From Desulfoplanes sp. (GTDB lineage: Bacteria > Desulfobacterota > Desulfovibrionia > Desulfovibrionales > Desulfomicrobiaceae), in assembly GCA_028708105.1 (NCBI GenBank), contig JAQVZR010000108.1:1-6423 (forward strand): a stretch of 6,423 bases of DNA. Direction: 5' to 3'. Made by a program: the position numbers and the translations under genes. Below the pieces are notes generated by a model. The model worked only from the letters and a program-made list of their open reading frames with translations, made no database searches and was not told the origin of the DNA. This document shows, piece after piece, positions 1 to 5,980 of the stretch (position 1 is the stretch's first letter; every line of letters begins with the position of its first letter).

Positions 1-480
1 GCTTGTGGGGACGACCAGTCAATAGACAAAAGGAATGCTTGCTGGCCGCCACCATGCGAGCCTGAACTCGTCAACTGAGCGCAAGGGCCAGGTGCAGCAA
101 GGTGCTGATGGGTTTGTGCGGGGAGTGATTAATGCGAACGAGCTGGTGCACACGTGCGACGCCAATACGTTGTTAAAGGTGCTGCCTAGTGCATATTGTC
201 ATGTAACTACCATGGCGGATGTAGGAGGAGTCGTGTAGGAAAAAATTTGAAAGTGTTCGTGGGACATTTTGGGCGCGGTACACCAGCCCATGAGGACGTG
301 CTGGTGGTAGTCTCGAAACACCGGCCTTGCCCCGTTTGCAGACGGGAATCCACGGAGGGGGATGAATGGCCTTGGATACGAGGCTCTGACCAACTAAAAG
401 GTGCTGGTACTCAACCGGCACAAGGACGGGGAGTCACCAAGACGGGACAGCCTGCCCAAGGTAGAGGTGGATACCCCCCC
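1..480 (+). mobile_element. Probable group II intron remnant (5' ribozyme part, no RT)
   Basis: No reading frame here looks like a real protein; all are short and of odd composition. The plus strand instead folds into successive stems: 56-60 with 67-71 (loop CCTGAA); 281-287 with 300-306, or alternatively 300-306 with 319-325; 331-336 with 341-346 (loop TGCA); and an 8-bp stem 401-408 with 414-421 (loop ACTCA). Stems 300-306/319-325 and 401-408/414-421 each contain a U.G pair that would be an A-C mismatch on the minus strand, so the functional RNA is read on the plus strand. GTGCGAC at 154-160 fits the GUGYG intron start consensus, but this may be chance, and similar-looking sequence begins before it. 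The general style (purine-rich linkers, GAAA-like joints, GGTGGTAG and GGGGGATGAATGG segments) resembles domain I of bacterial group II introns. No reverse transcriptase and no domain V hairpin follow, because modC begins at 552 on the other strand. It would therefore be a dead, truncated copy. The structured RNA is better supported than the intron label, which rests on resemblance from memory. Confidence 0.52.
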
Positions 481-551
481 CTCGCAGCCCCAGCAAAACA
501 AAAATTTTGACGGGCGACGATCCCCCCCTGCCCTGGATACCTCTTACCTCT
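481..551. other. Junction between RNA remnant and modC, with poly-C tracts
   Basis: This short non-coding stretch joins the intron-like RNA to the 3' end of modC. It follows eight consecutive C (474-481) and contains seven (522-528). GGATACC occurs at 469-475 and again at 535-541, just before the modC stop, so the stretch is bounded by a 7-base direct repeat. A small AT palindrome, CAAAAATTTTG, lies at 499-509. No good terminator for modC is visible: the only stem (512-515 with 530-533) is four base pairs. The stretch may mark where the element was truncated, but that is inference. Confidence 0.35.
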
Positions 552-1622
552 TTATATCTCCTGACAAAGACGTACGGCCTCTCCGTCAAGCTGGACAAAA
601 AACGTATCGTCAACATGCGGTTCAAGCTTGGTCAGGGCATTGGTGGTCATGAGCACGGGAATCTGTGTTTTCCCGGCTTGAAAGACAAGGTGATGCATAT
701 TGCACTCGGTTTCCATCCCAGTCAGTTTGCAGAATAACGTCGTTCCTCCCTCACAAGGTCGGGGTTCCCGACGGTAGACCCGAACGGCTTCCGGGCGCAG
801 CGCCACATACACATTTGAGCCTATGGGAGCTGGATCAACGCTGTGCAGGATAAGCTCATCCACCCGAATCACACTCCCGTTGTCATCCGAATCCACAACT
901 TTCCCCGGAAACCGGCTGACGCCCACAAAATCCGCGATCTGGGACGTAGCAGGCCGATGAAATATGTCTTCCAGGCTCCCCATCTGTCGCAGCTGTCCCC
1001 CGCTGAAAAAAGCCACTTTGTCCGCCAGGGCCCAGGCGTCATCCAGATCATGAGTGATATGGATGATGGAGGTATGCGTTCTGGCGATGATCGTACGCAG
1101 CAAGGTCCGGATTTCTCGCCGTGTGCGCGGGTCAAGGGCGGACAGAGGTTCGTCCATAAGCAGAAGCTTGGGCTCCACCACCAGCGAACGGGCAAGGGCC
1201 ACCCGCTGTTGTTCGCCCCCGGAAAGGGTCTCGGGATGCCGGGTGAGAATATGAGAAATATGGAGAGATTCGGCCATTTCCAGGACTTTCTGCTTTACCT
1301 CGGCTTTATCTCGGAGTTGTTTCTTCAGGCCGTAGGCAATGTTAGCAAAGACGTTCAGGTTGGGAAGCAGGGCATAGTCCTGATAGACAATACCAATACG
1401 TCTGTCTTCAGGACGATCATGGGTGATGTCTCTGCCTTCCAGAAAAATACTGCCCGCGTCGGGCTGATAGAAACCAATGATGCATTCAAGGAGGATAGTC
1501 TTGCCCGCCCCGGTGGGACCGATGACCGCCAGATATTCATCACTGCCAAGCGACAGGGAAACATCATCCAGAAAAAAAGCGCCCAGACGGATAGAAAGCT
1601 GCCGGACTTCAAGAAAACTCAT
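552..1622 (-). CDS. modC: Molybdate/tungstate-type ABC transporter ATP-binding protein
   Basis: Cytoplasmic ATPase that powers import of an oxyanion, most likely molybdate or tungstate, with the permease and binding protein encoded just upstream. The 356-residue protein has a full ABC domain: Walker A GPTGAGKT at 35-42, Q-loop Gln81, signature LSGGEQQR at 133-140, Walker B LLLMDEP at 153-159 with catalytic Glu158, D-loop SALD at 161-164, and switch His191. After residue 235 comes a C-terminal extension of about 120 residues containing VALRPEAVRVY, typical of TOBE-type regulatory domains that sense the oxyanion in ModC/WtpC; it is long enough for two TOBE-like units. Length is normal for the family. 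Its ATG overlaps the modB stop as ATGA, implying translational coupling; AGG and GGAAG lie just upstream. It is the last gene of the operon. ModC and WtpC (tungstate) types cannot be separated from sequence alone, and related sulfate or Fe3+ ATPases are less likely given the ModA partner. Confidence 0.9.
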   Translation of the reverse strand: MSFLEVRQLSIRLGAFFLDDVSLSLGSDEYLAVIGPTGAGKTILLECIIGFYQPDAGSIFLEGRDITHDRPEDRRIGIVYQDYALLPNLNVFANIAYGLKKQLRDKAEVKQKVLEMAESLHISHILTRHPETLSGGEQQRVALARSLVVEPKLLLMDEPLSALDPRTRREIRTLLRTIIARTHTSIIHITHDLDDAWALADKVAFFSGGQLRQMGSLEDIFHRPATSQIADFVGVSRFPGKVVDSDDNGSVIRVDELILHSVDPAPIGSNVYVALRPEAVRVYRREPRPCEGGTTLFCKLTGMETECNMHHLVFQAGKTQIPVLMTTNALTKLEPHVDDTFFVQLDGEAVRLCQEI

Positions 1623-2386
1623 AAGCCTGCTTCCGCCTTTTCAAAAACAAAGATGGCCAGAAAAGAAACAATAGTCAGGATAATGCCGCAGGTGAGGGCC
1701 ATACCCATATTGCCGTAGGAAATATTCAGATACAGGGTGATGGGCAGAGTATCGGTCTTCCCTGCACTTCCACCGGCCAGGATGAGAACCGTGCCAAAAG
1801 TTCCAATGCACCGAGCGAAAGCAATCACCGTAGCGGCCATGATCCCGCTTTTGGCCAGGGGCAGGGTCACGTTCACATAGGTCTCAAACAGGGAATACCC
1901 AAGACTCCTGGAAACAAATTCCAGCCGTGGATTGATGTAATCATAGGTGGATTTCATGATCCGGATGGCATAGGGCAGGGCCGTAAAAAACTGGGCTACA
2001 ACAATACCAGTCTGGGTAAAGACCACATGGATTCCCAAGGATTGCAGCCATTTTCCCAAAAAACTCTGGCCGAAACACAGCAGCAGACACAGCCCAAGGA
2101 CCAGTTCGGGAAAGGCCACCGGAAGATCCACGATGGCTTTGACGCACCCTTTGAATGGAAAATCAAACCGGGACAAAGTGTAGCCCACGGGCAAGGCAAA
2201 AAGCATCACCAATACCGTGGAGAGAGCCCCTGTCCATAACGACAACCGTAACGAGAACAGAAGTTCCGAGCTCTGAAGATTTTCCCAGACCACGGACCAC
2301 GAAGGAACCATGAAAAAGGACCCTATGGCCAGAAGCAAGGTCCCCGTAATGAGGAAGGAAAGGAAAACAAGAACGGCCCGGAACAA
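1619..2386 (-). CDS. modB: Molybdate/tungstate-type ABC transporter permease
   Basis: Inner-membrane subunit that forms the oxyanion channel as a homodimer and couples to ModC. About six hydrophobic segments are visible, starting with the helix in the first 25 residues and ending near the C-terminus. The cytoplasmic coupling loop of binding-protein-dependent permeases is present as SRSLGYSLFETYVNVTLPLA; its invariant Gly and the LP are kept, while the usual EAA is degenerate. TFGTVLILAGG after it is typical of ModB/CysT-like permeases. Two TTG starts are possible. TTG at 2399-2401 lies 13 bases inside modA and has no Shine-Dalgarno sequence. TTG at 2384-2386 lies two bases past the modA stop and has AGG with a 5-base spacer, so it is chosen here (255 residues; five more if the upstream start is used). 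No ATG is available until after the first membrane helix. Its 3' end overlaps modC by four bases. Confidence 0.87.
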   Translation of the reverse strand: MFRAVLVFLSFLITGTLLLAIGSFFMVPSWSVVWENLQSSELLFSLRLSLWTGALSTVLVMLFALPVGYTLSRFDFPFKGCVKAIVDLPVAFPELVLGLCLLLCFGQSFLGKWLQSLGIHVVFTQTGIVVAQFFTALPYAIRIMKSTYDYINPRLEFVSRSLGYSLFETYVNVTLPLAKSGIMAATVIAFARCIGTFGTVLILAGGSAGKTDTLPITLYLNISYGNMGMALTCGIILTIVSFLAIFVFEKAEAGL

Positions 2387-2388
2387 AC

Positions 2389-3153
2389 TTACCTGTCGCA
2401 AGGCTCAAATCCCCACTTCTTCCAGATACTCATCCCCTGTGAAGAAGCCAGGAATGTATTGAAATCTTTGGCAAGGGCATTGTCCCGACCATGGGTCGTC
2501 AGGGCTGTGGGAATAGTCTTGATAATATTTTTTTGGCGGTCAATGGTTACAACATCCACTTTGCCTTCACCCTCGGCCCAGGTTACAAGATCTCCCCAGA
2601 TAATACCGGCATCCACCTGTTCCAGGGCCACATAAATGAGCAGCTGGTTCACTGTGGGAGCCAGGACTGTGACATTTGTACCTACCTGTTCAGCAAGACT
2701 GTTTTTTGCCAGAATTTTTTTGGCAACCCGACCGATGGCCGGACCTTTGGGATCACCAAGAGCCACACGGATGCCAGGTTTTGCCAGACCTGCCAGGGTA
2801 GTGATATGGGCCGGATTGCCCTTGGGTACGGCGATCACCGGTACATGCTTCACCAGCTTATGGATGCTTTTTTCAATAATCCAGCCATTTTTCAAGGCGT
2901 CCAGGGTATATTTAGCCGCACCCGGGATAAGAACATCACACGGTTGTCCCATGGAAAGCAGCCCGAACAATTCTCCCGAGCTCCCGTAATGCACGTCAAT
3001 GGCGCAGTTGTGCTCCTTTTCAAACATAAGCCGCATTTCTTCCATGGGTTTGATCAAACCGGCGCCGGCATACACCTTGAGATCCGCGCCAAAAACAGTG
3101 CCGGTAAAAATAATCGAGCCCAGAACAAATGCGATAACCAACAATCGTTTCAT
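2389..3153 (-). CDS. modA: Molybdate/tungstate-type ABC transporter substrate-binding protein
   Basis: Periplasmic protein that captures the oxyanion and delivers it to ModB/ModC. The 254-residue protein starts with a Sec signal peptide (MKRLLV, a hydrophobic core, then VFGA at 20-23 with likely cleavage before Asp24); there is no lipobox cysteine. The mature part shows ModA-family blocks: VYAGAGLIKPMEEM, YGSSGELF at 57-64 (binding-loop Ser), CDVLIPGA, GDPKGPAIGRVAKKIL near 134-149, and DAGIIWGDL at 181-189. Trp186 lies where E. coli ModA has the ligand-contacting Tyr of GIVYATD, so the anion pocket may differ. The ORF extends upstream to 3234, but ATG at 3153 is preferred because it gives a clean signal peptide and has GGGAG and AAGG just upstream. 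It is the first gene of modABC. No ModE-type palindrome was recognised. Tungstate rather than molybdate is possible. Confidence 0.88.
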   Translation of the reverse strand: MKRLLVIAFVLGSIIFTGTVFGADLKVYAGAGLIKPMEEMRLMFEKEHNCAIDVHYGSSGELFGLLSMGQPCDVLIPGAAKYTLDALKNGWIIEKSIHKLVKHVPVIAVPKGNPAHITTLAGLAKPGIRVALGDPKGPAIGRVAKKILAKNSLAEQVGTNVTVLAPTVNQLLIYVALEQVDAGIIWGDLVTWAEGEGKVDVVTIDRQKNIIKTIPTALTTHGRDNALAKDFNTFLASSQGMSIWKKWGFEPCDR

Positions 3154-3276
3154 TGCCTTCTCCCGTAAAATGTATGGATTCAAACAACACCAGTTTCTTG
3201 CGTGAAAAATGACATAGTAAAATAAAAAATGCAATGGAGTTCGGGCGAATAAGGAAAAAAAGGATGATTTATGGGC
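3154..3276 (-). promoter_or_regulatory. modA: A/T-rich leader/promoter region of modABC
   Basis: This 123-base non-coding gap between the YdcZ-like gene and modA is the largest on the minus strand and the natural place for a modABC promoter. It is A/T-rich with T-runs, including a long one near 3255-3261 when read on the minus strand, and two CATTTTT-like copies near 3205-3230. A TTGCAT box is present, but no TATAAT-like box lies 16-18 bases from it, so no exact promoter is claimed. The ModE consensus (CGNTATATA palindrome) was not seen, and no riboswitch-like fold was recognised. GGGAG (3160-3164) and AAGG (3156-3159) form the modA ribosome-binding region. Confidence 0.4.
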
Positions 3277-3720
3277 TCAAAATTTTTTGATCAGCGTAAC
3301 CCCGACCACCAGAAAAAAAACGCCTAATACACGCCAGACGTTCAGGTGATGCACCGGAAATCCCACCACGCCGTAATGATCCAGAATGAGAGATGCCAGC
3401 ATCTGTCCGGCAATAAGATAGGTGAGCATGTTGACGGCACCCAGGCGGGGGGCAACAATGACGGTTACGGTCACGAATACGGCGCCAAGCAACCCGCCGC
3501 ACCAATACCACCAGGGCACTTCGGCAACCGTCTGCAGGGTTGGAAAGGGCAAACGCATGAACAGACACAATGCGAAAAGAGCACCAGTCCCCACGACAAA
3601 AGAAATCAGTGAGGCCATGTACGGCCCACTGGTTTCTTCACTGAGCAGGGAATTGATCCCCGGCTGGATAGGCATCAGGCAACCGGCAATGACGGTTAGT
3701 AAAATATAAAAAAGCTTCAT
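3277..3720 (-). CDS. YdcZ/DUF606-family DMT-type membrane transporter
   Basis: Small integral membrane protein of 147 residues, the usual length of a YdcZ (DUF606) subunit, part of the drug/metabolite transporter superfamily. Family members are half-size units of about five helices and probably act as dimers; their substrates are mostly unknown. Hydrophobic segments lie near residues 3-20, 35-55, 72-90, 97-113 and 128-145. Family hallmarks are the N-terminal IQPGINS-like segment, the central APRLGA, and the C-terminal AGQMLASLILDHYG followed by Arg and GVTLIKKF. A frame-compatible ATG lies 12 bases upstream (3730-3732), but that ATG is part of the ribosome-binding region: GGAGG (3726-3730) sits 5 bases from ATG 3718-3720, so the downstream start is chosen. 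It follows the radical SAM gene by 34 bases and may be cotranscribed with it. The family call is firm; the transported compound is unknown. Confidence 0.82.
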   Translation of the reverse strand: MKLFYILLTVIAGCLMPIQPGINSLLSEETSGPYMASLISFVVGTGALFALCLFMRLPFPTLQTVAEVPWWYWCGGLLGAVFVTVTVIVAPRLGAVNMLTYLIAGQMLASLILDHYGVVGFPVHHLNVWRVLGVFFLVVGVTLIKKF

Positions 3721-3723
3721 GTA

Positions 3724-3730
3724 CTCCTCC
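3724..3730 (-). promoter_or_regulatory. Ribosome-binding site fixing the YdcZ-like start
   Basis: On the minus strand GGAGGAG ends three bases before ATG 3718-3720 (core GGAGG with a 5-base spacer). It overlaps codons 2-4 of the possible longer frame that starts at 3732. An upstream ATG that contains its own downstream ribosome-binding site is very unlikely to be the true start, so this site decides in favour of the shorter protein. Confidence 0.8.
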
Positions 3731-3754
3731 ATAACAGACCTGCGGATGCGGGGA

Positions 3755-5479
3755 TCAATCCAGTAAGGTCATCTTTTTCTGATAATTTTCCGCCTGCTCA
3801 TGGTCCCCCAGGGCCTGATAGCAGGTAGCAGCAAAAGAAAGTGACTGCTTTGAATCTTCAAAAGGAATAAAATGGAGCAGCGCATCCTTAAACCGGCCGC
3901 AATTCATCAAAGTTATCCCCATACATTGATGCAGATCAGCATCGTCAGGAAAGAGTCTAAGCCCCTTGTCCAGAATTTCAAAAGCGGCCTGCATATCACG
4001 CTTTTTTTGGGCCAGCATGCCCAGGCCCAGATAGGCCCTGATTGAAGGGCCATAGCTAAGAGAGCGCTCGTACAACATCCGCGCAGTGATATCTTTGTCT
4101 GTAATGGCCTCTATGGCCGCATAGTCACCATGGGAAAAGGTCATGGCCAGACGAGAATAAAAATCCGCAAAGGCCGGTGCCAGATCGGGCACGTCCTTAA
4201 GCGTTAAAGATCGGGCATATTCCGACAGATCTTCATAGAAAGTTGTCCGGAGTTTTTTACCGAAAGCAAGAACCAGATCCCGGGACATCGTGGGATCGCT
4301 CTCAAAATACAGGACATCCTCCATATCCTCCTTCCAGATATCATCAGAAAAGCCGTGTTCTTCCTTCCATTTCTCATACAAAGCAGTACCGGGAAACAGA
4401 TGCAGAATATAGAAGATAGCGCTTAAAGGCTTAATCCGGCGTATCAGACGGATATGTTCATCAATGGTTTCCCAGGTCTCGCCGGGGCAGGCATAAATGA
4501 AATAGGCTCTGGCCAGAATACCGTACGACTGGGTCAGATCAAAAGCACGGATGATCTGGTCTGTGGTAATTTTTTTGTTCAGGAGTGTACGTATCTTTTC
4601 CGAACCGCTTTCCACCCCGAAACTGATCTGAATACACCCGGCTTTGCGCATCCAGTACATGATATCCTCATCCACGCAATCCACCCTGGAAATAGCGTAC
4701 CAGTCAATCACCAATTTTCTTGAGAGAATTTCTTTGCACACCTCAAGAACCAGAGTTTTTTTCATGGTAAAGGTGTCATCGGAAATATAAAAGAAACGAA
4801 CGCCCTTACGGTACAACATTTCCAGCTCATCCACAAAATATCCGGCCGAATGGAAACGGACTTTGCGTTGCCAGAATTTCGGTGAGCCACAAAAGGTGCA
4901 ATTTCCCGGGCATCCTCTACTAAAAGAGACATGGTCATAAGTAAAATATTTTGCAGGACAGGGCAGTTCATCCAGGTTAGCGATAAAAGGTCGTGCTGGG
5001 TTCAAGACAGGCTTGCCCTGCTTACGCCAGGCAAGACCTGAAATGGCGTCAAAATCCGACTCTGCTTTTTCAGACAATGCATGCACAAGTTCAAGAAAGG
5101 TGTACTCGCCCTCGCCCACCACGATACAGTCCACGGCCTGACAATAGGTCAAAAAATATTCCCATAAAAACGTAGCCGCCACTCCTCCAAAAACAATCAG
5201 GCAGTCAGGGAGCTCCTCCCTGATTCTTTGTGCCCACGCCTGCGCCCCTGACCTGTTGGCATTGAATACGCTCAGTCCCACCAGGTCAGGCTTTTCCCGC
5301 TCCAGAATACGGGCAATGGATACGCCGGGATCAAGACCGTATTCATTGATCAGAACCACATCATGCCCATGGTCCATAAGCACTGCTCCGATGGAAAAAA
5401 GGCCCATGGGCACCACAGTGTCATCCTGATTGGTGATCCGCTGTTCTTTGCACCGGGGATAGACAAGAAGTATTTTCAT
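3755..5479 (-). CDS. B12-binding radical SAM protein with C-terminal TPR-like repeats
   Basis: A 574-residue class B-type radical SAM protein of unknown substrate. Residues 1-140 form a cobalamin-binding domain: MKILLVYPR start, GLFSIGAVL, PDLVGLSVFN, LIVFGGVAAT at 94-103, and VGEGEYTF at 121-128. The DxHxxG lower-ligand motif is absent, as in many of these enzymes. The radical SAM core follows: CxxxCxxC at Cys190, Cys194 and Cys197 (CPGNCTFC) to hold the 4Fe-4S cluster, then YISDDTF at 231-237, SFGVESGSEKI at 286-296, and FPGTALYEKW at 362-371. Residues from about 455 to the end are helical with TPR-like repeats (YLGLGMLAQKKRDMQAAFEI; DLHQCMGITLMNCGRFKDAL; SFAATCYQALGDHEQAENY), suggesting a protein-binding tail. 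The family includes methyltransferases and ring-forming enzymes, but nothing visible assigns a reaction. The start is bounded by an in-frame TGA three codons upstream. No Shine-Dalgarno sequence precedes it, and a terminator-like hairpin lies 12 bases upstream. The YdcZ-like transporter follows. Confidence 0.9.
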   Translation of the reverse strand: MKILLVYPRCKEQRITNQDDTVVPMGLFSIGAVLMDHGHDVVLINEYGLDPGVSIARILEREKPDLVGLSVFNANRSGAQAWAQRIREELPDCLIVFGGVAATFLWEYFLTYCQAVDCIVVGEGEYTFLELVHALSEKAESDFDAISGLAWRKQGKPVLNPARPFIANLDELPCPAKYFTYDHVSFSRGCPGNCTFCGSPKFWQRKVRFHSAGYFVDELEMLYRKGVRFFYISDDTFTMKKTLVLEVCKEILSRKLVIDWYAISRVDCVDEDIMYWMRKAGCIQISFGVESGSEKIRTLLNKKITTDQIIRAFDLTQSYGILARAYFIYACPGETWETIDEHIRLIRRIKPLSAIFYILHLFPGTALYEKWKEEHGFSDDIWKEDMEDVLYFESDPTMSRDLVLAFGKKLRTTFYEDLSEYARSLTLKDVPDLAPAFADFYSRLAMTFSHGDYAAIEAITDKDITARMLYERSLSYGPSIRAYLGLGMLAQKKRDMQAAFEILDKGLRLFPDDADLHQCMGITLMNCGRFKDALLHFIPFEDSKQSLSFAATCYQALGDHEQAENYQKKMTLLD

Positions 5480-5491
5480 AAGAAATCACAC

Positions 5492-5538
5492 AAAAAGCCG
5501 GGCCGCAGGCAACAATTTCTTCTACCTGACAGCCCGGC
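5492..5538 (-). terminator. Intrinsic terminator-like hairpin before the radical SAM gene
   Basis: On the minus strand, GCCGGGC (5532-5538) pairs with GCCCGGC (5497-5503). After a small internal loop an inner stem CAGG (5525-5528) pairs with CCTG (5506-5509). Five T (5492-5496) follow at once, the layout of a Rho-independent terminator. It lies 21 bases past the stop of the small cysteine-rich gene, so it would end that transcript. It also lies only 12 bases ahead of the radical SAM start codon, so an attenuator role is possible. Confidence 0.78.
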
Positions 5539-5559
5539 CGCATCGTAAAAACGTTGGAT

Positions 5560-5922
5560 TTATTCTAAATAATCGGCTTTCAAAGCCGCGACCGACTCGT
5601 ACGAACACGGGGTCCGCACCCAATCCTTAACCTGGTGATCAGAGCATTGCAGTGCCACCCGGGCACAAAAATCCCTGTCCGGATCGCACTCAATCCAGGT
5701 CATGTTTTCAGGTTCGTACCCATACCAATGATACAGGGTCTGGGCAATAATCCCGGGGCCTTCGGTAATTTTCAACCCAAGGCCTTTGTTGTCGGGTCGT
5801 TCGGTCACGATAACCAGACACTCATTTTCGCGGGCATAAATATCCAGATCGCATTTACTGGCAACCGAAAATTCAGGTGAAACCCAGGTCATGGGTTTTA
5901 TCTCGGTATGCTTCATATTCAT
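5560..5922 (-). CDS. Hypothetical small cysteine-rich protein
   Basis: Not recognised as any family. The 120-residue protein is soluble-looking, with no signal peptide or membrane helix. It has six cysteines (24, 35, 79, 86, 93, 106) and an aromatic middle part (LYHWYGYEPENMTWIECDPDRDFC at about 63-86, the most distinctive segment). The cysteines are spread out rather than forming a CxxC or ferredoxin-type pattern, so neither zinc nor Fe-S binding can be claimed. The frame can begin at GTG 5946, but ATG 5920-5922 is chosen because GGGGAAG (5931-5937) stands 8 bases before it; ATG 5914-5916 is a close alternative. It lies 58 bases after the S1-domain gene in the same direction, so the two may be cotranscribed, and a terminator follows. 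Its codon use and intact frame argue for a real gene. No function is proposed. Confidence 0.75.
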   Translation of the reverse strand: MNMKHTEIKPMTWVSPEFSVASKCDLDIYARENECLVIVTERPDNKGLGLKITEGPGIIAQTLYHWYGYEPENMTWIECDPDRDFCARVALQCSDHQVKDWVRTPCSYESVAALKADYLE

Positions 5923-5960
5923 GATCGGCACTTCCCCAGCGGGCACCGCCCTTGCGTTGA

Positions 5961-5975
5961 CAGCGAAAAGCGCTG
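5961..5975. repeat. Small hairpin after the S1-domain gene
   Basis: CAGCG (5961-5965) and CGCTG (5971-5975) form a perfect 5-bp stem with a 5-base loop. It starts five bases past the stop of the S1-domain gene on the minus strand. No T-run follows, so it is not a standard intrinsic terminator; it may protect the 3' end of that message, or be chance. The rest of the 58-base gap holds the ribosome-binding site of the next gene. Confidence 0.4.
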
Positions 5976-5980
5976 CCCTC

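Noticed and set aside
154..236. GTGCGAC at 154-160 as the exact 5' end of an intron
   Set aside because: The seven-base match is short, similar-looking RNA sequence precedes it, and it may pair with 230-236 through three wobbles; the boundary cannot be fixed from this window.
196..510. 104-codon plus-strand open frame in the left non-coding region
   Set aside because: It has low-complexity repeats (GTQPAQGRG, TGQPAQGRG), no recognisable domain, and runs through the RNA stems at 281-421, so it is better explained as a chance frame across a structured RNA.
512..533. Possible modC terminator on the minus strand
   Set aside because: The stem is only four base pairs with a 14-base loop, and the following A/T stretch is interrupted; too weak to call.
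843..1718. 291-codon plus-strand open frame
   Set aside because: It is antisense to modC and the modB end; those have full ABC motifs and a coupled ATGA junction, so the plus-strand frame is a shadow.
2491..3168. 225-codon plus-strand open frame
   Set aside because: It is antisense to modA, which has a signal peptide and family motifs; the plus-strand product has no domain.
3154..3276. ModE or TunR operator upstream of modA
   Set aside because: The ModE CGNTATATA-type palindrome is not present, and I could not identify any other known regulator motif with confidence.
3277..3290. TCAAAA/TTTTGA palindrome at the YdcZ-like stop as a terminator or operator
   Set aside because: It is all A/T apart from the ends, its loop is two bases and it overlaps the coding end; chance in A/T-rich sequence is likely.
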